Source: Thermohalobaculum sp039028795 (GTDB lineage: Bacteria; Pseudomonadota; Alphaproteobacteria; Rhodobacterales; Rhodobacteraceae). From it: 64,000 nt of DNA. Position 1 is the first letter of the stretch. Each line of letters starts with the position of its first letter. The position numbers were made by a program, and so were the translations under genes. The stretch lies in NCBI GenBank assembly GCA_039028795.1, contig JBCCHJ010000022.1, positions 1-64,000 of the forward strand. Reading direction: 5' to 3'. Below, one piece after another: positions 61,084 to 64,000 of this stretch. Under the pieces are notes generated by a model. It did not search any database and was not told the DNA's origin. It saw only the letters and a program-made list of their open reading frames with translations.

Positions 61084-61111
61084 ACATTACGCAGATGCAC
61101 CCTCTTGGCAA
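61084..61111 (-). promoter_or_regulatory. Candidate sigma-70-type promoter of the polyamine transporter operon
   Basis: On the minus strand TTGCCA (61106-61111) and TAATGT (61084-61089) are separated by 16 bases, 42 bases before the binding-protein ATG. The fit to -35/-10 is reasonable but inspected by eye only. The remaining 182-base gap to the cyclase gene shows no other feature. Confidence 0.35.
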
Positions 61112-61224
61112 CTGGAAAGGCCGTGATCGGGCGGCGCAATGGCGACCCCTTCGGGCCCGGGTGAGATTATGCCGCGCGCTCCGTGGTAATCCGGCGATGT
61201 GAAGGTACGTTGCTCGCGTGGGAG

Positions 61225-63426
61225 CTATTTGGTGCGCGCGATGTGCACGCCGTCCCAATCCGGCGGCGGTGGGAATTCGATCATTTCACCGATCCGTTCA
61301 AGATAGGTTCGGGCGAGTGCCTCTGTATCCAAGGTGGGCACGGACATTTTTCCAATTGCATTGAACGCGTCTTCCGCGCGGTGCCATTGCTGGGTGGTAT
61401 AGGCGGCACGGGCGTGGGCCAAGGTCGATTTGAAGGACTGGAAGGCCGCGTCCTGAAGCATCGGCGCATGGCCCAGAACAGTGTGGATCGGTTCCGGCTG
61501 GGTTCGGCCTTTGACAGCGACCACGTCGATTTCGACCATCGCGAAACGGCCTGCCACAGCCTGGGCTGTCGAGTCGCCTATACAGTTCATCACGCCATAG
61601 GCCTTGGTTTGCCCTTCCAGGCGCGAGGCCAAGTTCACCGCATCTCCGATGCCTGTGTATCCGAGCCGCCGGCGCGACCCCATGAAGCCAACACTACAAG
61701 GTCCGGTGTTCACCCCTGCGCCTGCGTTGATATCTGGCAGGCCCCGCGGCGCGAAGCTTGTGTTTATGTCGTTCAGCACACCCGGCATCGCAAGCAAGGT
61801 TTCTACGGCGCGACCGGCGTGATCTGGCTCGCGCGTTGGTGCATTCCAGAACGCCATGATCGCATCGCCAATGAATTTGTCGATGGTGCCGCCGCGGTCC
61901 AGGATCATGTCAGACAACGGTGTCAGGAAGTCATTCACGAAATCCACGACGGTTTCCGGTGACATGCTTTCTGTCAGGGTCGAGAACTTCCGCACGTCGA
62001 TGAACATCACGGTCAGTTCGCGGGAATCTCCGCTAGGTGTGAGCTGGTGTTCGGGATCGTCGGCAATCGTATTGATCAGTTCCGGCGGGATGAAATGCGC
62101 GAACTGATTGCGGACTGCGCGGCGCTCGCGTTCTTTCAGAAAGATGCCAAGCCCGGTTGTCGCAACATAAACCGCCAGTGCAGCCGCGATTGGGAACAGA
62201 GGAGCCAAGAGCATGTCTTGGGTTGAAAACACCCACCAGCTGCCACCGGCGGCGACGCTCATCAAGACCAGCACGCCAGCCAGCGTCAGTGCCGGTCGTT
62301 GCAGCATGCCAAGCAAAGTCGCCAGCAGGCCGAACAGAACCAGAAGACCGCGTTCTGCACCTGTCGCCCAATAGGGACGATAAAGATAGGTGCCCGCAAT
62401 GACTTGCTCGAGGATCTCCGCATGGACCTGCATGCCGGGGGTCCGGGGGTCGAGCGGCGTTTCGATGATGTCGAATAACCCGGGAACGGAGGTCCCGACC
62501 ACGACCAAACGCCCGGCCAGCTCTGCCGTTGCGGCTGTGTCGCCTTCGAGCACTTTCCAGGCCGGAACGATGCGTTGGGTCTGATGCCCGGAATACCGGA
62601 CGCGCAACTGACCTTGGCTGTCGACAGGAACAATAAGCGCGCCGACGCGCAATGCGACGGGTTCCGGGTCGGCCAATGAGGCTTGATCCTGCGATCCAGT
62701 GGCCTTCAGCGTGTAGCTCGTTTCGCCTTGCGCGACCCGCAGGACCTCCATGGAAAGAGCCGGGGCCTTCACCCCGGCTGAATTCACGGCGATCGGAACC
62801 TTCCGGACAATCCGGGACTTCGCGTCGCCCAGGCTGATGAAACCAAGGCCGGTTGCTGCTTTGGCCAGGACGTCGACATTCGACGTGGTTCCGGCAAAGC
62901 CGACCAGGGCCTGGGTTGGGTCATCGCCGACGACGTTCATCTGCGCCTTGAAGGCGACGATCTTGTTTTGAGCCTTGGGCAATCCCGCAACGGACAGGAC
63001 AGTCGGCCAGGATGCCAGAGCGCTCGCGAACTCTTCATCATTGTCGGTCAGCCCCGTGATATCTATGTCGCCGTCACCGGCGCCGAAGCGCCGTCTGGAC
63101 GCCGCCCAAGTCTGAGGCGACGTCCGATCGGGTTCTTCGAAGAAGATATCGAAGCCGATCGCACCGACCTCTGCCTGGCGAAGCCGGTTGGTCAATTCAG
63201 CCATAATGTATCTGGGCCAGGGCCACTGACCGAACCGATTCAGCGATTCCTGATCAATGTCGACCAGGCGGACCGGGGCATTCGGGTCATAGGGCCGTGG
63301 TGACAGGCGCTGGTACTGATCATAAAGCTCTTCTTCGACGCTGCGCACGCCTTGGACGTCCAGAATGTGGACCAATAGGATCAGGCCGGTCACTGCCAGC
63401 CCGGCGATGAACAAAAGACGTCTCAT
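61225..63426 (-). CDS. CHASE2-domain adenylate/guanylate cyclase
   Basis: The 733-residue protein starts with one membrane helix (1-20). A periplasmic CHASE2 domain spans about 30-360 (YDPNAPVRLVDIDQESLNRF, GAIGFDIFFEEPDRTSP, GRLVVVGTSVPGLFD). Three more membrane helices follow at about 367-450. The class III cyclase domain lies at about 485-665 (LTVMFIDVRKFSTLTESMSP with the metal Asp, FIGDAIMAFWNAP with the second Asp, GVNTGPCSVGFMGSRRRLGYT). It would make cAMP or cGMP in response to a periplasmic signal. A FecR-like gene lies just upstream on the same strand. Typical length for the family. Confidence 0.9.
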   Translation of the reverse strand: MRRLLFIAGLAVTGLILLVHILDVQGVRSVEEELYDQYQRLSPRPYDPNAPVRLVDIDQESLNRFGQWPWPRYIMAELTNRLRQAEVGAIGFDIFFEEPDRTSPQTWAASRRRFGAGDGDIDITGLTDNDEEFASALASWPTVLSVAGLPKAQNKIVAFKAQMNVVGDDPTQALVGFAGTTSNVDVLAKAATGLGFISLGDAKSRIVRKVPIAVNSAGVKAPALSMEVLRVAQGETSYTLKATGSQDQASLADPEPVALRVGALIVPVDSQGQLRVRYSGHQTQRIVPAWKVLEGDTAATAELAGRLVVVGTSVPGLFDIIETPLDPRTPGMQVHAEILEQVIAGTYLYRPYWATGAERGLLVLFGLLATLLGMLQRPALTLAGVLVLMSVAAGGSWWVFSTQDMLLAPLFPIAAALAVYVATTGLGIFLKERERRAVRNQFAHFIPPELINTIADDPEHQLTPSGDSRELTVMFIDVRKFSTLTESMSPETVVDFVNDFLTPLSDMILDRGGTIDKFIGDAIMAFWNAPTREPDHAGRAVETLLAMPGVLNDINTSFAPRGLPDINAGAGVNTGPCSVGFMGSRRRLGYTGIGDAVNLASRLEGQTKAYGVMNCIGDSTAQAVAGRFAMVEIDVVAVKGRTQPEPIHTVLGHAPMLQDAAFQSFKSTLAHARAAYTTQQWHRAEDAFNAIGKMSVPTLDTEALARTYLERIGEMIEFPPPPDWDGVHIARTK

Positions 63427-63523
63427 GGTACCCGGCTGGTACGATGGTCACAGCGAATGTCCAATGTCGAGCCTGAATGTACCCTGTCGATTTACACGCC
63501 GTCAGCGACGCGGATCTTCAACA

Positions 63524-64000
63524 TCACTGGCATTCAGCTGTGCACCCCGTTGGCTCCATCACCAGGATACCCATAGGACGCAGTTGCGGTGTGATCTCAG
63601 GATCGAAAACGGGTTCCGGCTCCAGTCCCATAGCACCTCGACCGATGGTGCGGTCGTCGAAGATACTTTCGCGGATATCGTTTTCCACGATGATCTCTTC
63701 GCGCTCTTCCCCTGTGGTCGACAATGATCCTTTTTCCGCTGGTCCGACGGATTCAGCACCCGCACTAAACCGGTTTTGCGTTGGATCCGGATCGTCTTCC
63801 CCATCCAGACGCCGCAACAGATCAGCCAGTACTTCGGGACCGATGACGCCCTGGTACCCCTCTTCTGTCAGGATCGCGCCGGGCCGCGAGGCACAATGCC
63901 GGCCGGTGCCGCCTTCCACACAAACGTATTCGCCTGCCAGCAAGATGACACGCACGCCCGCGGCCAGCAATTCGACCAGAACGATGCCGCCACGCACGCC
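63524..64000 (-). CDS. FecR-like secreted protein, 5' part outside the window
   Basis: At least 158 residues are visible; the frame is open to the window edge, so the start lies beyond it. The readable beginning (GVRGGIVLVELLAAGVRVIL, LLAGEYVCVEGGTGRHC, RPGAILTEEGYQGVIG) fits a FecR-type beta domain as commonly encoded beside CHASE2 cyclases. The rest is acidic and disordered-looking (GEEREEIIVENDIRESIFDD). It ends 97 bases before the cyclase start, so it is probably cotranscribed. FecR-type domains sense or bind signals at the cell surface; here the ligand is unknown. Confidence 0.6.
   Translation of the reverse strand, partial: GVRGGIVLVELLAAGVRVILLAGEYVCVEGGTGRHCASRPGAILTEEGYQGVIGPEVLADLLRRLDGEDDPDPTQNRFSAGAESVGPAEKGSLSTTGEEREEIIVENDIRESIFDDRTIGRGAMGLEPEPVFDPEITPQLRPMGILVMEPTGCTAECQ

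Overview
The window looks like chromosomal DNA of an alphaproteobacterium, most likely a marine Rhodobacteraceae/Roseobacter-type organism. The support is a GC-rich background, many ATGA-type gene overlaps, a GlpR-type regulator, a CHASE2-cyclase beside a FecR-like gene, a Pot-type ABC system, a type III glutamine-synthetase-like gene, and a perfect FNR-type box (TTGAT-N4-ATCAA). No rRNA, tRNA or CRISPR array was recognised.

Region 1 (1-5.6 kb) is visibly more AT-rich and is a mobile segment. It holds the end of an IS3-family element that cuts a gene, a secreted lysozyme-like protein, a HigB/HigA-like toxin-antitoxin pair, a hairpin next to a DnaA box, a MobA/VirD2-type relaxase with a MobC-like protein, and a possible oriT. 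Region 2 (5.7-19.6 kb) starts with a GlpR-like regulator and continues as an exopolysaccharide locus. One minus-strand operon runs rmlD-like, wecG-like, GT4, O-antigen ligase/polymerase-like, EEP-family phosphodiesterase, flippase. A second runs methyltransferase, SH3-like protein, Wzz/Wzc tyrosine kinase. An acyltransferase, a lytic transglycosylase and a WcaJ-type phosphoglycosyl transferase lie on the plus strand.

Region 3 (19.6-26.3 kb) holds what looks like a reduced ebo locus (EboA, an EboB/TatD-like hydrolase, and an alkaline-phosphatase-superfamily protein resembling EboF) without eboC/D/E. Between eboB and a DedA-like gene is a 78-nt sequence that folds into a gap-free four-way cloverleaf. 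Region 4 (26.5-33.1 kb) is a hydroxyacid cluster: GMC oxidoreductase, D-2-hydroxyacid dehydrogenase and FMN alpha-hydroxyacid oxidase, divergent from a split UxaA/SuyAB-type lyase and an Ldh2-family dehydrogenase. The large lyase subunit lacks cysteines normally conserved in the family.

Region 5 (33.2-47.5 kb) carries an acidic repeat protein, thrS, a glycolate/glyoxylate group (GlcD-like oxidase, XRE regulator, malate synthase G, GlcG-like protein), small VOC, GNAT and methyltransferase genes, an extensin-like protein, an MGMT-family protein and ahcY. Region 6 (47.5-57 kb) has an operon with two DUF3291 paralogues flanking a VOC gene, an SDR, a DMT transporter, a glnT-like ligase, a Tat-exported cyclase-family protein and an alpha/beta hydrolase. 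Region 7 (57-64 kb) is a four-gene polyamine-type ABC operon with tandem hairpins after the binding-protein gene, then a CHASE2 adenylate/guanylate cyclase and a FecR-like gene that runs off the window.
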